Shown: positions 49,350 through 61,003, numbered from the stretch's first letter. The stretch is DNA of 64,000 nucleotides from Rhynchonema sp. JSB1_4 (GCA_030248065.1 JASAMV010004295.1:1-64000), one strand, 5' to 3'. Numbers and translations are program-made. The notes: generated by a model not told the origin, from the sequence alone.

Positions 49350-51353
49350 TTGGAATCAAAAGAAGAAAAGAAATTGGAATCGGCGCAAACACAAGCCGAA
49401 GAAAAGAAAATGGAGCCGGAAGCTCCAACGTTGCGCCGTTCCGAACGATTGAAAGCCAAAGGAACGGGCGCAAATACGGCACTCGTGGCGGCCATGGCTG
49501 TGTTGTTCTGTCTGTCGCCTGTGATGGGCGAACATTTCTTGCCAGGCCAATGCTCGAACCTGACCGGTTACGAGCAGTTGAATCAACTACGCGCTGACTA
49601 CTGCGTCGATTCGAGTTACGTTCTGTTCCGCAACAAAGAGGCATTGTTGTGTTGGCTGCATCTAACGTGCACGAATGGCACCAAAGTTCTGAACGGTGCA
49701 TGTTCAGACAAATGTCAGTGTCCATCGTGGGCACAAGGCTGTGTTCCGCGATCAGACGACGACCACTTGAGGAACAGTCATCCCGTTGATGACAAAGTTT
49801 TGAATTCGATCAAACCCGATGTTTGTTCGTTTGTTGAAAACAGCGATTGTGACCCTGAACCGAAAAGCAAGTTCGTTCCTCAAGTCGAATTGGCCGATGG
49901 TTCATTGACGTTCGTTGATCGATTGAACATTAAGGTGTTCGAAACTACAAAGGATGATGTCGTGTGTGTCGGAAACCACGGTATGGGAAACATAACCGGC
50001 ACACCAGACTACTGTCAGACGCACAATTGCACGGAAACGGCAACGAGACTCTGTTACTACCGTTTCCAGGAGCGAGCCGTTTTGTTCAACGATGTCGGAC
50101 AATCTGTGTCTGTGTTCGCCTGGGGCATGAAAAATGTGACGTACTACGGTCACCTGACAAAGCGGGCTCCAAAAATGGCTTCGTGTGACGTATGTAATGT
50201 GCAGTGCGTGCAAGGCGGAATCGAAGTTGTCGTGTCGCCCCATCTCTCGCTGCTTGAACTGTGTTCTGGGGCACTATGTTTTCGTGAATCGAATCCGCCA
50301 ACGAGGTCAACGTTTCTATTCTCGCCTGAAGTGTCGATGCATGACTACGATGTTCATGTGCAGGCGTGGCAAAAGGGCGAAGTCGTGTGGTTTCGCAATA
50401 TCAGTTGCAACAAAAATCCGTTCTGTGAGACCATCAAGTGCACGTTCTGTTCGGAGATGGTCGAAAATTCGCACTGTTTCCCAACCTACGTGATCGTTCT
50501 GTGCGGGTTGATGGCATACGGTGTGTTGACGCTCATTCTGTTGTTCCTCATGTGTGTACCGAAAGTTCGTGAAAGGACAATGTCCGTGACAACATCGTGT
50601 TGGGAACATTCGCGAAAATGTTGTTCGCGCGTCAACTGTTGCACGTCGAAACCGATTGAATCTACCAGAGCAACAGACAAATGTGATGAAGAGTGTGTCG
50701 AAATGAATCCGGTGGCCCCGGATTCCGCTGATCGAGTTCGAGTACCTCGCTCCGTTAGTGCTGCCACGTCATTATTCTTGTTGATTATTGTTGTGGCAAG
50801 CATGGCGCAAAGTACTTCTGCGTGTTATGATGTTGTCACCGTGACATATGAACAAGAAGCATGCCTGCAAGGACATGGCAGTCCTGAAAAGTGTGAAATT
50901 CAGGACACTGTGAGATTAGCGGTGCCTCCAACTGGTCAAGTGTCATGTTTATTGTTGCAATCCAAGAACGGAGAACCGCTCGGAACGCCCAGATTTCGGT
51001 TTTGTGTTCGGGGCACTCCCGGGGGGGGGGAGGTGAACGACATACGAATTCACTTCAACTCGCCGAAAGTGAGCGAGAAATGTACCGTGTCCTGTGGAAT
51101 GGTTGAAACCACGTTCAGTTTGGCCGGAGAACTGGCGTTCGTAAGCAAGGAACAACTGGGAAGCGCGTCAGGACACATCAGCGTGAAAAAGGATGCGTAT
51201 GAAAGTCTGGGAATCGGAGGTGTTGCGTCCACAATGTGGGACCACTGGAAGACAACGGTCATTACGGGAGTTGTTCTGATTGTCGGATTGTTGGTGACCG
51301 TTCAAGTGCTTCCAATCGTGATTCAATGTATTCTTAATCGTATTGTTCGTTAA
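49350..51353 (+). CDS. env: Two-subunit Gn/Gc-like envelope glycoprotein of the BEL/Pao element
   Basis: 667 residues, uninterrupted. After a charged leader comes an internal signal-type segment (ALVAAMAVLFCLSPVMG, about residue 46), a Cys-rich outer domain with CDVCNVQCVQGGIEV and CTFCSEM, and a first transmembrane segment (VLTLILLFLMCVP, about 385). A Cys-rich cytoplasmic loop follows, then a second signal-type segment (LFLLIIVVASMAQSTSA, about 475), a second Cys-rich domain, and a final membrane anchor (VITGVVLIVGLLVTV, about 640). This layout matches phlebovirus Gn/Gc precursors and the related envelope genes of nematode BEL elements. Fusion function is inferred from the family. Confidence 0.8.
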   Translation: MESKEEKKLESAQTQAEEKKMEPEAPTLRRSERLKAKGTGANTALVAAMAVLFCLSPVMGEHFLPGQCSNLTGYEQLNQLRADYCVDSSYVLFRNKEALLCWLHLTCTNGTKVLNGACSDKCQCPSWAQGCVPRSDDDHLRNSHPVDDKVLNSIKPDVCSFVENSDCDPEPKSKFVPQVELADGSLTFVDRLNIKVFETTKDDVVCVGNHGMGNITGTPDYCQTHNCTETATRLCYYRFQERAVLFNDVGQSVSVFAWGMKNVTYYGHLTKRAPKMASCDVCNVQCVQGGIEVVVSPHLSLLELCSGALCFRESNPPTRSTFLFSPEVSMHDYDVHVQAWQKGEVVWFRNISCNKNPFCETIKCTFCSEMVENSHCFPTYVIVLCGLMAYGVLTLILLFLMCVPKVRERTMSVTTSCWEHSRKCCSRVNCCTSKPIESTRATDKCDEECVEMNPVAPDSADRVRVPRSVSAATSLFLLIIVVASMAQSTSACYDVVTVTYEQEACLQGHGSPEKCEIQDTVRLAVPPTGQVSCLLLQSKNGEPLGTPRFRFCVRGTPGGGEVNDIRIHFNSPKVSEKCTVSCGMVETTFSLAGELAFVSKEQLGSASGHISVKKDAYESLGIGGVASTMWDHWKTTVITGVVLIVGLLVTVQVLPIVIQCILNRIVR

Positions 51354-51666
51354 TCTTGTGCCGCGAAATGTGCTTACGTTCGTTTATCTTCTATATCGCT
51401 GCGTCAATTATCTACGTGTCATTCGTTTATCTGCATCGCTACGTGTCATTCTTTATCCACATCGTTACCCGTCTATTCGTATCGATCCAATTGTCAAGCT
51501 ACAATCAGTCCACGATGGCTCAAGAAGTGTATACGAACAATCAACGCAAGAAGGCATCAATGAATGAACAAAGGACTTACGAAGAAAGAAATAACTGGAA
51601 TGAATGGACTGGTCAAATGCATCTTGATTTATAATAATGATCAATTAGTATTTCTTTGTCTTTTCT

Positions 51667-51890
51667 GGAGGGGGGGTGTGGTGACTAATCCCCAATACTG
51701 CGTATCACGTGTTTACAGCGTGTGCAGCTAGCAGCAGTGCTTGACTTTACCCACGCTATTATATTGATTGATGTTTTGACTGCACCTAACTGACTGGCAT
51801 ACTTTCTGTGCTTGTGAACTTCACTGTTTGGATGTATTGGATTGGAACGGAGGAATAAAATGTAAATGTTGCACCGTCTGGACTTCGTCA
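51667..51890 (+). repeat. Polypurine tract and start of the 3' LTR of the BEL/Pao element
   Basis: GGAGGGGGGG at 51667-51676 is followed at once by TGTGGTGACTAATCC, the expected start of a 3' LTR. The 5' LTR is absent so the LTR end cannot be set by comparison. The satellite beginning at about 51890 may lie inside the LTR or adjoin it. The stretch 51354-51666 is non-coding 3' sequence. Confidence 0.6.
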
Positions 51891-53995
51891 CTAAACGCGC
51901 ATTGCATAACGAAACATCAGCCAGTCGACTATGTATATATACGTACATGTAGGCTGCGCTCTGTGCGAGTGTATGGTTAGTCTTGATCTTGAGAGAATAA
52001 CGCGTGGGAAATAGCTCTGATCAGTCCGCACTGAGTGCCACTTGCGCGCATTGCATAACGAAACATCAGCCTGTCGACTATGTACATATACGTACATGTA
52101 GGCTGCGCTCTGTGCGAGCGTATGGTTAGTCTTGATCTTGAGAGAATAACGCGTGGGAAATAGCTCTGATCAGTCCGCACTGAGTGCCACTTGCGCGCAT
52201 TGCATAACGAAACATCAGCCTGTCGACTATATACATATACGTGCATTTAGGCTGCTCTCTGTGCGAGTATATGGTTAGTCTTGATCTTAAGAGAATAACG
52301 CGAGGGAAATAGCTCTGATCAGTCCGCACTGAGTGCCACTTGCGCGCATTGCATAACGAAACATCAGCCTGTCGACTATGTACATATACGTACATTTAGG
52401 CTGCTCTCTGTGCGAGTGTATGGTTAGTCTTGATCTTGAGACAGTAACGCATGGGAAATAGCTCTGTTCAGTCCGCACTGAGTGCCACTTGCGCGCATGC
52501 ATAACGAATCATCAGCCTGTCGACTATGTACATATACGTACATGTAGGCTGCGCGGTGTGCGAGTGTATGGTTAGTCTTGATCTTGAGACAATAACGCGT
52601 GGGAAATAGCTCTGTTCACTCCGCACTGAGTGCCACTTGCGCGCATTGCATAACGGAACATCAGCCTGTCGACTATGTACATATACGTGCATTTAGGCTG
52701 CTATCTGTGCGAGTATATGGTTAGTCTTGATCTTGAGAGAATAACGAGTGGGAAATAGCTCTGATCAGTCCGCACTGAGTGCCACTCGCCCAATGCATAA
52801 CGAAACATCAGCCTGTGGACTATGTACATATACGTACATGTAGGCTGCTATCTGTGCGAGTATATGGTTAGTCTTGATCTTGAGAGAATAACGAGTGGGA
52901 AATAGCTCTGATCAGTCCGCACTGAGTGCCACTCGCCCAATGCATAACGAAACATCAGCCTGTGGACTATGTACATATACGTACATGTAGGCTGCGCTCT
53001 GTGCGAGCGTATGGTTAGTCTTGATCTTGAGAGAATAACGCGTGGGAAATAGCTCTGATCAGTCCGCACTGAGTGCCACTTGCGCGCATTGCATAACGAA
53101 ACATCAGCCTGTCGACTATGTACATATACGTACGATTAGGCTGCTCTCTGTGCGAGTATATGGTTAGTCTTGATCTTAAGAGAATAACGCATGCGAAATA
53201 GCTCTGATCAGTCCGCACTGAGTGCCACTTGCGCGCATTGGATAACGAATCATCAGCCTGTCGACTATCTACATATACGTGCATTTAGGCTGCTCTCTGT
53301 GCGAGTATATGGTTAGTCTTGATCTTGAGAGAATAACGAGTGGGAAATAGCTCTGATCAGTCCGCACTGAGTGCCACTTGCGCGCATTGCATAACGAAAC
53401 ATCAGCCTGTCGACTATGTACATATACGTACATGTAGGCTGCTCTCTGTGCGAGTATATGGTTAGTCTTGATCTTAAGAGAATAACGCGTGGGAAATAGC
53501 TCTGATCAGTCCGCACTGTGTGCCACTTGCGCGCATTGGATAACGAATCATCAGCCTGACGACTATGTACATATACGTACATGAAGGCTGCGCTCTGTGC
53601 GAGTGTATGGTTAGTCTTGATCTTGAGAGAATAACGTGTGGGAAATAGCTCTGATCAGTCCGCACTGAGTGCCACTTGCGCGCATTGCATAACGAAACAT
53701 CAGCCTGTCGACTATGTACATATGTATATGTACGTAGGCTGCGCGGCGTGCGAGTGTATGGTTAGTCTTTAACTTGAGAGAATAACGCGTGGGAAATAGC
53801 TCTGATCAGTCCGCACTGAGTGCCACACGACTATGTACATATACTGTATGTACGTAGGCTGCTCTCTGTGCGAGTATATGGTTAGTCTTGATCTTAAGAG
53901 AATAACGTGTGGGAAATAGCTCTGATCGATCTGCACTGGGTGCCACTTGCGCGCATTGCATAACGGAACATCAGCCTGTCGACTATATACAAGTA
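51890..53995. repeat. 149-bp satellite array, about 14 units
   Basis: Unit marked by CGCGCATTGCATAACGAAAC, CATCAGCCTGTCGACTATG, GGTTAGTCTTGATCTTGAG and GAAATAGCTCTGATCAG, recurring every 149-150 bases. Units are about 90-97% alike, with two shortened or rearranged units near 52.79-52.95 and 53.83 kb. Each has a CATATACGTACATG palindrome. Long minus-strand open frames within it simply follow the repeat and are not genes. Confidence 0.95.
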
Positions 53996-54029
53996 GTAGT
54001 AGGAGAGTCCCTTACTGTCACACTTTCCA

Positions 54030-54200
54030 GGATGCGACACTTTGCACCGTGTGACACTTTGCACAGCCGATGTGAGCACAGACAGCCAGCATGCGACGCA
54101 CCGTGTGACACTTTGCACAGCCAGCATGTGACGCACCGTGTGACACTTTGCACAGCCAGCATGTGACGCACCGTGTGACAGTTTGCACAGCCGATGCAAG
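54030..54200. repeat. 36-bp tandem repeat next to the satellite
   Basis: About four to five units of GACGCACCGTGTGACACTTT plus GCACAGCCAGCATGT, with variants. It follows directly on the satellite array. The stretch 54201-54568 has no supported gene. Confidence 0.85.
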
Positions 54201-54568
54201 CACAGACTGCCACCGCTGTGTGACATTTTATGTTTTTCTGTGATACCTTTGCATTTCTCATGTGACCGAGCTGCGACACCTGACGACTTCTTTGTCTGAT
54301 GACACACCATGTGCCATGCTTCATCTGACCACATCTGCTCATGAGACCACAACGTTTATGCGACACACAAACCCTGAGAAATAAACGGTCTAGAGGAAAT
54401 CATACATACAGCTACAAACGTTCAGAGAAAAAAATCACACAGAAATCACCTCAGACTCCGAAAACATTTTTACAAGATTTCCGAGGCAAACGAGATTCGT
54501 ATAGCAAAAAACAGAATCAAAGAATTGAAGAACGACACACCTGAGAATTTAATCAGCACAAGCCACAC

Positions 54569-56422
54569 CTACTCAAATCTCGTGACTAGCGACAACTCGA
54601 GATTCTTCTTCGAGATCTTATTCTTCAGCTCAATTGTAAAGTTCCTGTGAGGTTCAAGATCAAATCTGGTGTAAGCCGCACATGACGACATTTTCACCAC
54701 AGAATACTTGCTGGAGACGACTTGCTCAAGGAACGCCCTGTCGACGAAGAACAACGTCCCACCAGTCCAATCCATCCAATCAATACTCTCGAGTTTAAGG
54801 CTAAAATGTGAACGGGAAGGACATCACCACAATGATTGCTTCATGTCAATTATACCCACCTAAACCCAGAGCCAAATCCGGACGACACCGCATCGAGCAC
54901 GCTGATGAGACCCTCCTCATCCATGGTGCCAACCCCTAACCGAGGATCGTCAAGAGCCGCATGTGACTGCGATGCGAGCTGCAGACACCTTGCGTGGCGA
55001 CCGTTATGTCCGACTTTCAGCCCCCATAGATTCGGAGCCATCTGATATGAGGAATAAGTAAAATTAGTGGATTTTGACATTCATGTTCCACTCACCTTTG
55101 CAACCAAGTGAATCACATGCAGCAAGGATGAATCTCCTTTCCACGCATGTAAAGGAGTCAACCGAGTGTCCCAGTACACTTTCCGTCTGTGCAAACGACC
55201 GGCAATCGGCAGCTCACGGAGAACGCTGAAGATTGAAAGAAAATAATATAATGAATACAAGAATGGACAAGATACATACCTCACACCATCCATTTTCGGC
55301 CAGTCAGCAATCTTGATTTGACGCTCCTCGAAATGTTTCACTTTTGCTTCTGACATATCCGAGAGGGCTGGCAAAACAACTTTCACATTAATGAAATTCC
55401 ACTGCCATATCTGTTTCAGAACTGAAATCAGCGAGGAGAACACCGTGGCGTAGTTGCATGATGGTCCTGGAGTGAATAAGGTGGAGACAGACGTGTGTTA
55501 ACCAATAAAATAATCAGAAAACAAACTTGTCCGAGTCAAGTTCACAGATAAGGCGAACAACTTCGGAAACACATGGCGCTCCATATGATGGAGTACAAGG
55601 TCGGAGTGCATATTTGCAGATATATGTACGATAGAATCTCGAGCAGCAACAATTGGCCACACCACGTCAGATGTTGTTTCATCTTCCATCCCCGTGGGAT
55701 ACATGAAGACCGAACAGTGCTGCAAATTAGGCATATATATATAACACAAAATACTACAGACCAAGAGATGATGACACATACTGATTTGTTGATGGATTCA
55801 CATACTGAACGTAACAATGCAGCTGATTGAACGTTGAATGTATCACGGTGGATTGTCACATACACCGGACGCTTTATATTAACTTTGGGATCGAGAATAC
55901 CACCCAAACACTGCGCAGGAACCTGAAGACACGTGGTCTGAATCTCGACATAACGAAGCTGAAAATAAGATGATTAATGAAGATGTGTTTTACGTTCACG
56001 TAATTGTAAAACAACAACAAACATTGCGAGCGATCGGTTGCAGGAGAGCTGCACACGACATCGCGTAAGATCCCAGAGACGAGCCATTCGCAGGGAAGTC
56101 CTTGACCACAATAGTGTTGAGCCAAGGTCGTTCACTCACAGGATATTTTGAATTACACTTGCAGAATTCAAGTCGTTTGTACTGCCACCAACGATTATTG
56201 ACCTGATGACGAAAACATCAACCACATTCACAGCTATGATGACCTGATGTCCAACCGCGAAAAACATGATCCACGTTTGTTAAAAAGACTTACAGCAGTC
56301 CGAGCAGATGAACACGTTTGTGCTAGCGACACTCGATTGACGAAATCTAGTAGATCAATGATCTCAGGACCAAGCTCCAACATGAGAAAGTCAAAATTTG
56401 CTTGACCAAGTTCAGCAGCCAT
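54569..56422 (-). CDS. F-box protein, host-like, multi-exon
   Basis: Exon 1 from ATG 56422: LELGPEIIDLLDFVNRVSL followed by QTCSSAR fits the F-box pattern (substrate adaptor of SCF ubiquitin ligases). Later exons on minus: NNRWWQYKRLEFCKCN (about 56.2 kb), QVPAQCLGGILDPKVNIKR (about 55.9 kb), VAARDSIVHISANMHSDLV (about 55.65 kb), VLPALSDMSEAKVKHFEER (about 55.35 kb), RLHRRKVYWDTRLTPLHAW (about 55.15 kb), GLKVGHNGRHARCLQLASQ (about 54.98 kb), and a last exon ending at 54569. Introns are short with GT/AG ends. The C-terminal part is unrecognised, as usual for expanded nematode F-box families. Confidence 0.6.
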
Positions 56423-56826
56423 GATCTGAAAAAACAGGAATCAAGAGCGGAGGACACTGGGTCTGAAAAAGGAGAAGTAATTCAACATGTGCAAACATAA
56501 TAAAATGTAATAAGAGTAACCATGTGATCATGGTAGGTAGGTAAACCTTCTGGAGATACCAACGGAAATGCAAAAAACGACCCATTTTTATTTTAATCAG
56601 GACAGATTACGTCGACAGGACAACAGCTACAAAATTTTAAATCGGAAACCGGACAGCATCACCGACAAGATCACGTTCATACTGTGAGAACCTCACGTAA
56701 TATCAATAGAAAGAAGCTTTATAGCAGCTAAATTTATGAGGACGAAAACACCAAGTTTGGGTAGCCAACTGGAATGAATTTAAAAAACATGTGTCAAATG
56801 TATGTGTGAAAAGAGACAGGAATCAT

Positions 56827-59559
56827 TTAGTCAATAACAATTTCATTCAACTCTGCGCCTTCACGCAGAACCCAAGCATCCTCATCAGAATCCATCTGCA
56901 TGGGCTGACCCACATTCAGACTCTGTAGAATTGAATCAACTCCGGCAAGTCCCTCTCGAACGTCAGCATTGTCTGACGAAACACCTCCATGAACGACAAC
57001 ATCCCTGAATTGACATGAGAGTTTTAAAATAAAAACTTTCTGAGCAAATAAGAGGGAAACATGACACACATTATTGATCCGAAGTCCGGATCGGAGACGA
57101 CATTAGATCCCCGGACGTCTGAGTGGATCACCGACCGGCAGGCCTCCGAACTCAACGGAGAAGCACTCAAAATGGAAGACTAACGAAACTGAGCAAAAAA
57201 TGTATAATAGTGAAACCTCACTTACTCAACAGATCCTGACACCATAGGATCTTTTCCATCAGAGAACCACGAATCAACACTGAAGCGGAAAATCTGACAA
57301 AAATGAGACAAAAAATTAAAGACTTGAGAAAACCCACTTGACTGGCATTAGAACATCATCCGAATGAGTCAAAGTCTCGGGGCGGCTGAGAAGACAGAGA
57401 AACATCACATATATATGATTTTTGACAATTGAAAAGAAATTTAAAGTTTAACGAACAAAGCAGAGTGAAACATCACACACCTCATATTGATGATGGACGA
57501 CGGAACGGCCTCATCCACATCATCTCTATAATGGAAGACAGAATTAACCCATCCAGAACAATGAAACATCATTAGATACCGAAACTTTGCTGAAGGACAC
57601 ACACACAAATGTGGAGGAGCTGAACTTGAAAAAGAGGACGATCTATACCTTGAATCGACGTGTTCAGCAACCAGAATGGGTGGATTCTCGCTGAAATGGG
57701 AATACCGATCGTAAACCTACGTAGACTCACACAGTGAAATATCACATACCGTGCAGATGGAGGTCGCTCTTCTACTACAATTGACGATGTCATTCTGGCT
57801 TCGTAGTTTAGGAGGTCTGCTGATGCAGCACATCTGGAACACACACTTATTTTGATCGAAAACATACCCTCTGCAACGACGAAATAACTTACATATCCAT
57901 CTCAGATTGATATATCCGACGACCTAAATGATCACGTTCGCCTCGGATCATGTGGTCCCACGGAGGAGGAGATGAGCCTCGCGGGTACATCGCACTGAAA
58001 TTACCTCCTTTTTATTTTTTTACATTTTTTGCAAAAATGACTCACAGTAGGTGGCGCACGGATTGATGGGTTGAACGGAAGCGACGTTCTGGTTGGGGTG
58101 AGGACGGATCTATGTCGTCTGCTTCACAAGCTACAGGTGAGAACGATTCGCGTACATAGGCAGCATCATCGAGACTGAAAATGATTCGATATTACAAGAC
58201 TATCCTTGGAGGGGGGGCAGATTTCTGGAACACCAAACCAAATTCAAAATGATGACAAACCAGACGCGTTCGGCAGACAGAGTGCGCAAATCAGTCAGCA
58301 CCATGCTCAGACGCGGTAACAACAGGACGAATTTATCCAACCAGAGAGCTGCAAGTCGATCGACATCCTGCAGATCGTCTAGATGTCTCCGAGAGTCCCA
58401 CAACGTCGGGTCCACACGTTTCAGCAATTCATTCCATAGATCAGCAGCAACCAATAAACCAAGACCTTTTCTGTAGATCTGAAGAAACCAAACGATTATG
58501 ACAGGGAACATATGAACACCAACAGGTAAAAATACCAACTTCCAGAGGGTATGATTGTAGGAAGGTCACGGGCAAAAACCGACCCACACATTTCTTGTCC
58601 GAATCACCATGACCACATGCTGTAAATATACATCACGTGACTTGTTGTAGGTTGATAGCGTGACTTTAATCTGAACCGAAAGGCCCTCACCTCGAGAACA
58701 CGTTTCACGCCATATACTCTTCATGGAGGTGAATACGGGGTCCAGGAACAACGATACGAACACCTCAGATACTTTCAATGGCAGCAATCTGATGTTCTGC
58801 CGAACTACCTCTCGCGCTGCTTTACGCAGATCCTTGGCAACATTGAAGAAGCCGGAGTGACGAACCAACAGAAGACCCTATGATAGGATTTGAAAACCAG
58901 ACCATCACAAATGACTGGTGATTTGTGGAGGTCGGACATATGTGCGCCAACTGTACCAGTGCCTAACAGCTTGCTAAGCTTCTGCGCACCAACCGTACTA
59001 ATGTCCAACGGCTGCATAAGTCTCTGTGCACCAACTGTGGAAGTGCCCCAGCGGCTGGCTAAGCCAACGTGGATCAACTGTATTACTGTCCAAAAGGATT
59101 CTAAACTTCTGTAACAGTTGGCTAAACCTCTGTGTACCAAGTGCAGTAGTGCCCAACATTTTGCTCAGCTTCTGTGCACCGACTGTACTAGTGTCCAACA
59201 AATAACTGTGAGATCAAGGCTTGCACGCAAACAAACACAGGATTACTACCAACTGATATTTAAACCAATCTGAATTAGAAAGCAAAAAAGAGGTAAATAA
59301 AACAAACAGCAGCCAGCCAGCAGTCGAAGTCTTCGGCCTCACAAGGTCGGTACCCAGCAATGACGGAGGCAAAGCGTTTCCGTGCAGATGCCGATGACAA
59401 GTCGTTAGAGGAAGTCAAGAACTCTTGCAGAAGAATGATTCCGTGGAACGACAGATCGAATTTTTGAATGGCCAAATTAATTAGCATACGCATTTGGTCC
59501 CTTGACGTAGCCCCGGAAAGCAATATTTTTGCCAACTTTTGCTCAGTGAAGAAAGTCAT
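56827..59559 (-). CDS. Host-like gene with many micro-exons, unknown function
   Basis: Exon 1 from ATG 59559 (MTFFTEQKLAKILLSGATS), helical. Next FNVAKDLRKAAREVVRQNI (about 58.8 kb) and LVAADLWNELLKRVDPTLW (about 58.4 kb), also helical, HEAT/armadillo-like in feel but not assignable. From 58.2 to 56.83 kb at least seven short exons of 30-110 nt alternate with introns of 40-60 nt (for example PPPWDHMIRGERDH, TSSIVVEERPPSA, ENPPILVAEHVDS). The last exon ends DEDAWVLREGAELNEIVID at 56827. The acidic, disordered C-terminal half contrasts with the helical N-terminal half. The first intron holds a tandem repeat. Confidence 0.5.
58930..59215. repeat. About 45-bp tandem repeat in an intron
   Basis: Six imperfect units sharing CTGTGCACCAACTGTACTAG and GCTAAGCTTCT, in the first intron of the micro-exon gene. 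Confidence 0.75.
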
Positions 59560-59733
59560 GATACCTGAAGATAGAAGCTGAACGTGGTGAGATACACAAG
59601 GCTAAATAAGATTTTGTGTCCCCTCAAGATGAGAACAAAGCAAACCACAATGATGGCGCAAGATTACTACGTTCACAGATGTGCGTGTTATTGCGCGTGC
59701 GCGACTTCCTCACGCGATATTACTCATAAGTGA

Positions 59734-59765
59734 CTAAGCCTAAGCCTAAGCCTAAGGCTAAGCCA
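59734..59765. repeat. Short interstitial telomere-like repeat (TTAGGC type)
   Basis: CTAAGCCTAAGCCTAAGCC and one variant unit: four to five copies of TAAGCC, the complement of the nematode telomere repeat TTAGGC. Too short to be a telomere. It lies between the host genes and Polinton D. The rest of 59560-60149 has no supported gene. Confidence 0.7.
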
Positions 59766-60149
59766 ACGTAACTAGTTTTGGTCACGGGTTATGGTAGGTC
59801 TGTACTTATTACATCGGTTACTAGGGTTACATCCATTATTAGTATTGAAATTGTCGTTCCAGTCAGCTATCCAATTCGGGACAAACAGATGCCTGATCAA
59901 AATAAAGTATAGATACTTACTTGTAATGTACTTACTTACTTGTAATGTAGATACACACGCGTCACAATAAACAGTATTCATTTTGTTTACAGTAACCGAC
60001 TACAGTAACCCGTTGTCCGGGAAACACAAGCAGACAGGATAATTACAAAGCAGTGAGCCAACCAAAATCACCTTCGAGGTCACAGAAGATGTGAGACCGT
60101 AAGCACAACAATTCATAGCTGAACGACAGCTCTTTATGTTTTTAAAAAA

Positions 60150-60637
60150 ATGTATGAATACGAATGTTCTGAATGTGGTGTGTGCTACTGTTCTCGTTCG
60201 GAAACCAAACGACATTTCCTACTACACCAAAAACTTCGACCATTCCTGTGTTTTGTATGTAAAAAGACGTTTAAATCTGGCAGCGTAAGTTCACATATTG
60301 TTTAATTTCCCTTTTTTGTTAATACCATTAATGTTTTTGTAGTGCTTGCGAAAACACGAACAGTACATGTACTTGATCGAGGCTGATAAGCAATGTATAT
60401 ACTGCAACGCAAACTTCAAAACGATGACAGCTATGGCAGTACACGCACGGGGACGGCATTTTGAGAAACAGTTCAACTGTTCTACATGTGAAAAAGTGTT
60501 TGGCTACAGATGTATGTTATATGTTATTATGGTTTGTTATGTGCTTTTAGCCATTAATTATTTTGAAAAACTGATTTCCAGCATCCCTCGAGCGCCATAT
60601 CAAAACGATGCATAAATGGTTCGTGTTTTATGATTGA
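60150..60637 (+). CDS. C2H2 zinc-finger protein, left end of Polinton D
   Basis: Three exons (60150-60284, 60343-60511, 60582-60637). Fingers CSECGVCYCSRSETKRHFLLH, then CFVCKKTFKSGS with its His pair in exon 2, CIYCNANFKTMTAMAVH, and CSTCEKVFGYR with its His pair (HIKTMH) in exon 3. Splices fall inside fingers and keep phase, which supports the model. Ends in TGA at 60635-60637 if the next GT is not used. Splicing there instead would stop two codons earlier. Nucleic-acid binding; similar fingers start the polymerase of Polinton C, so this may be a separated polymerase N-terminus. Confidence 0.65.
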
Positions 60638-60682
60638 ATTATCTTCAGTGTATAGTATGTATATTTTATTATTTCAGAAAAA

Positions 60683-61003
60683 ATGACAAACATCCAATGC
60701 GCCAAAATCATTGAACAGATGATTGAAAATAACAAAATTAAAGTCAACGGCAAAATCGTACAACCGTGTTATGGCTGTGTGATAGGCGATGGTACGCAGC
60801 TCGGTCACAACTGTTTGTACCCAGGAGAAGACGAGGCTACAATATGGGTACCACCAATCACAATACCTACATTCATATCGACAGACCAGTGGGCAGCGGA
60901 AGTGAGCAACATCAACAACAAAACGGAACTATGTGATCGCTTTGAGAATCACGTTAAAGAAATTGGATATGAATTATGTGATTTATTAGATGCAAAAGCC
61001 TAA
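60683..61003 (+). CDS. Small Cys/His protein after the zinc-finger gene
   Basis: 106 residues, ATG five bases after TTTCAG. Contains PCYGCVIGDGTQLGHNC, a possible zinc site (C-x2-C ... H-x-C), and a helical C-terminus (FENHVKEIGYELCDLLDAK). The AG so close to the ATG would suit a trans-splice acceptor for a downstream gene in an operon, which nematodes use. Alternatively it is the last exon of the zinc-finger gene, but joining at the visible site makes a stop. Function unknown. Confidence 0.5.
   Translation: MTNIQCAKIIEQMIENNKIKVNGKIVQPCYGCVIGDGTQLGHNCLYPGEDEATIWVPPITIPTFISTDQWAAEVSNINNKTELCDRFENHVKEIGYELCDLLDAKA

Larger units (their letters stand above)
43533..51890 (+). mobile_element. BEL/Pao retroelement with envelope gene, 5'-truncated
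   Basis: Order gag zinc knuckles, aspartic protease, reverse transcriptase, RNase H, integrase, envelope, purine tract, LTR start. The 5' LTR and the N-terminal half of gag are missing; the element starts abruptly at the Polinton repeat. Reading frames are broken at about 44.84, 47.98, 48.15 and 49.08 kb, while the envelope frame is intact. Relatives with envelope genes are endogenous retrovirus-like elements of invertebrates. Confidence 0.88.

Noticed and set aside
51897..53700. Series of 60-90-residue minus-strand open frames with nearly the same protein
   Set aside because: They follow the 149-bp satellite; the unit is not a multiple of three and the frames shift from unit to unit, so they are by-products of the repeat.
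54018..54370. Cys/His-rich minus-strand frames near 54.2 kb resembling zinc fingers
   Set aside because: They follow the 36-bp tandem repeat and show no C2H2 spacing.
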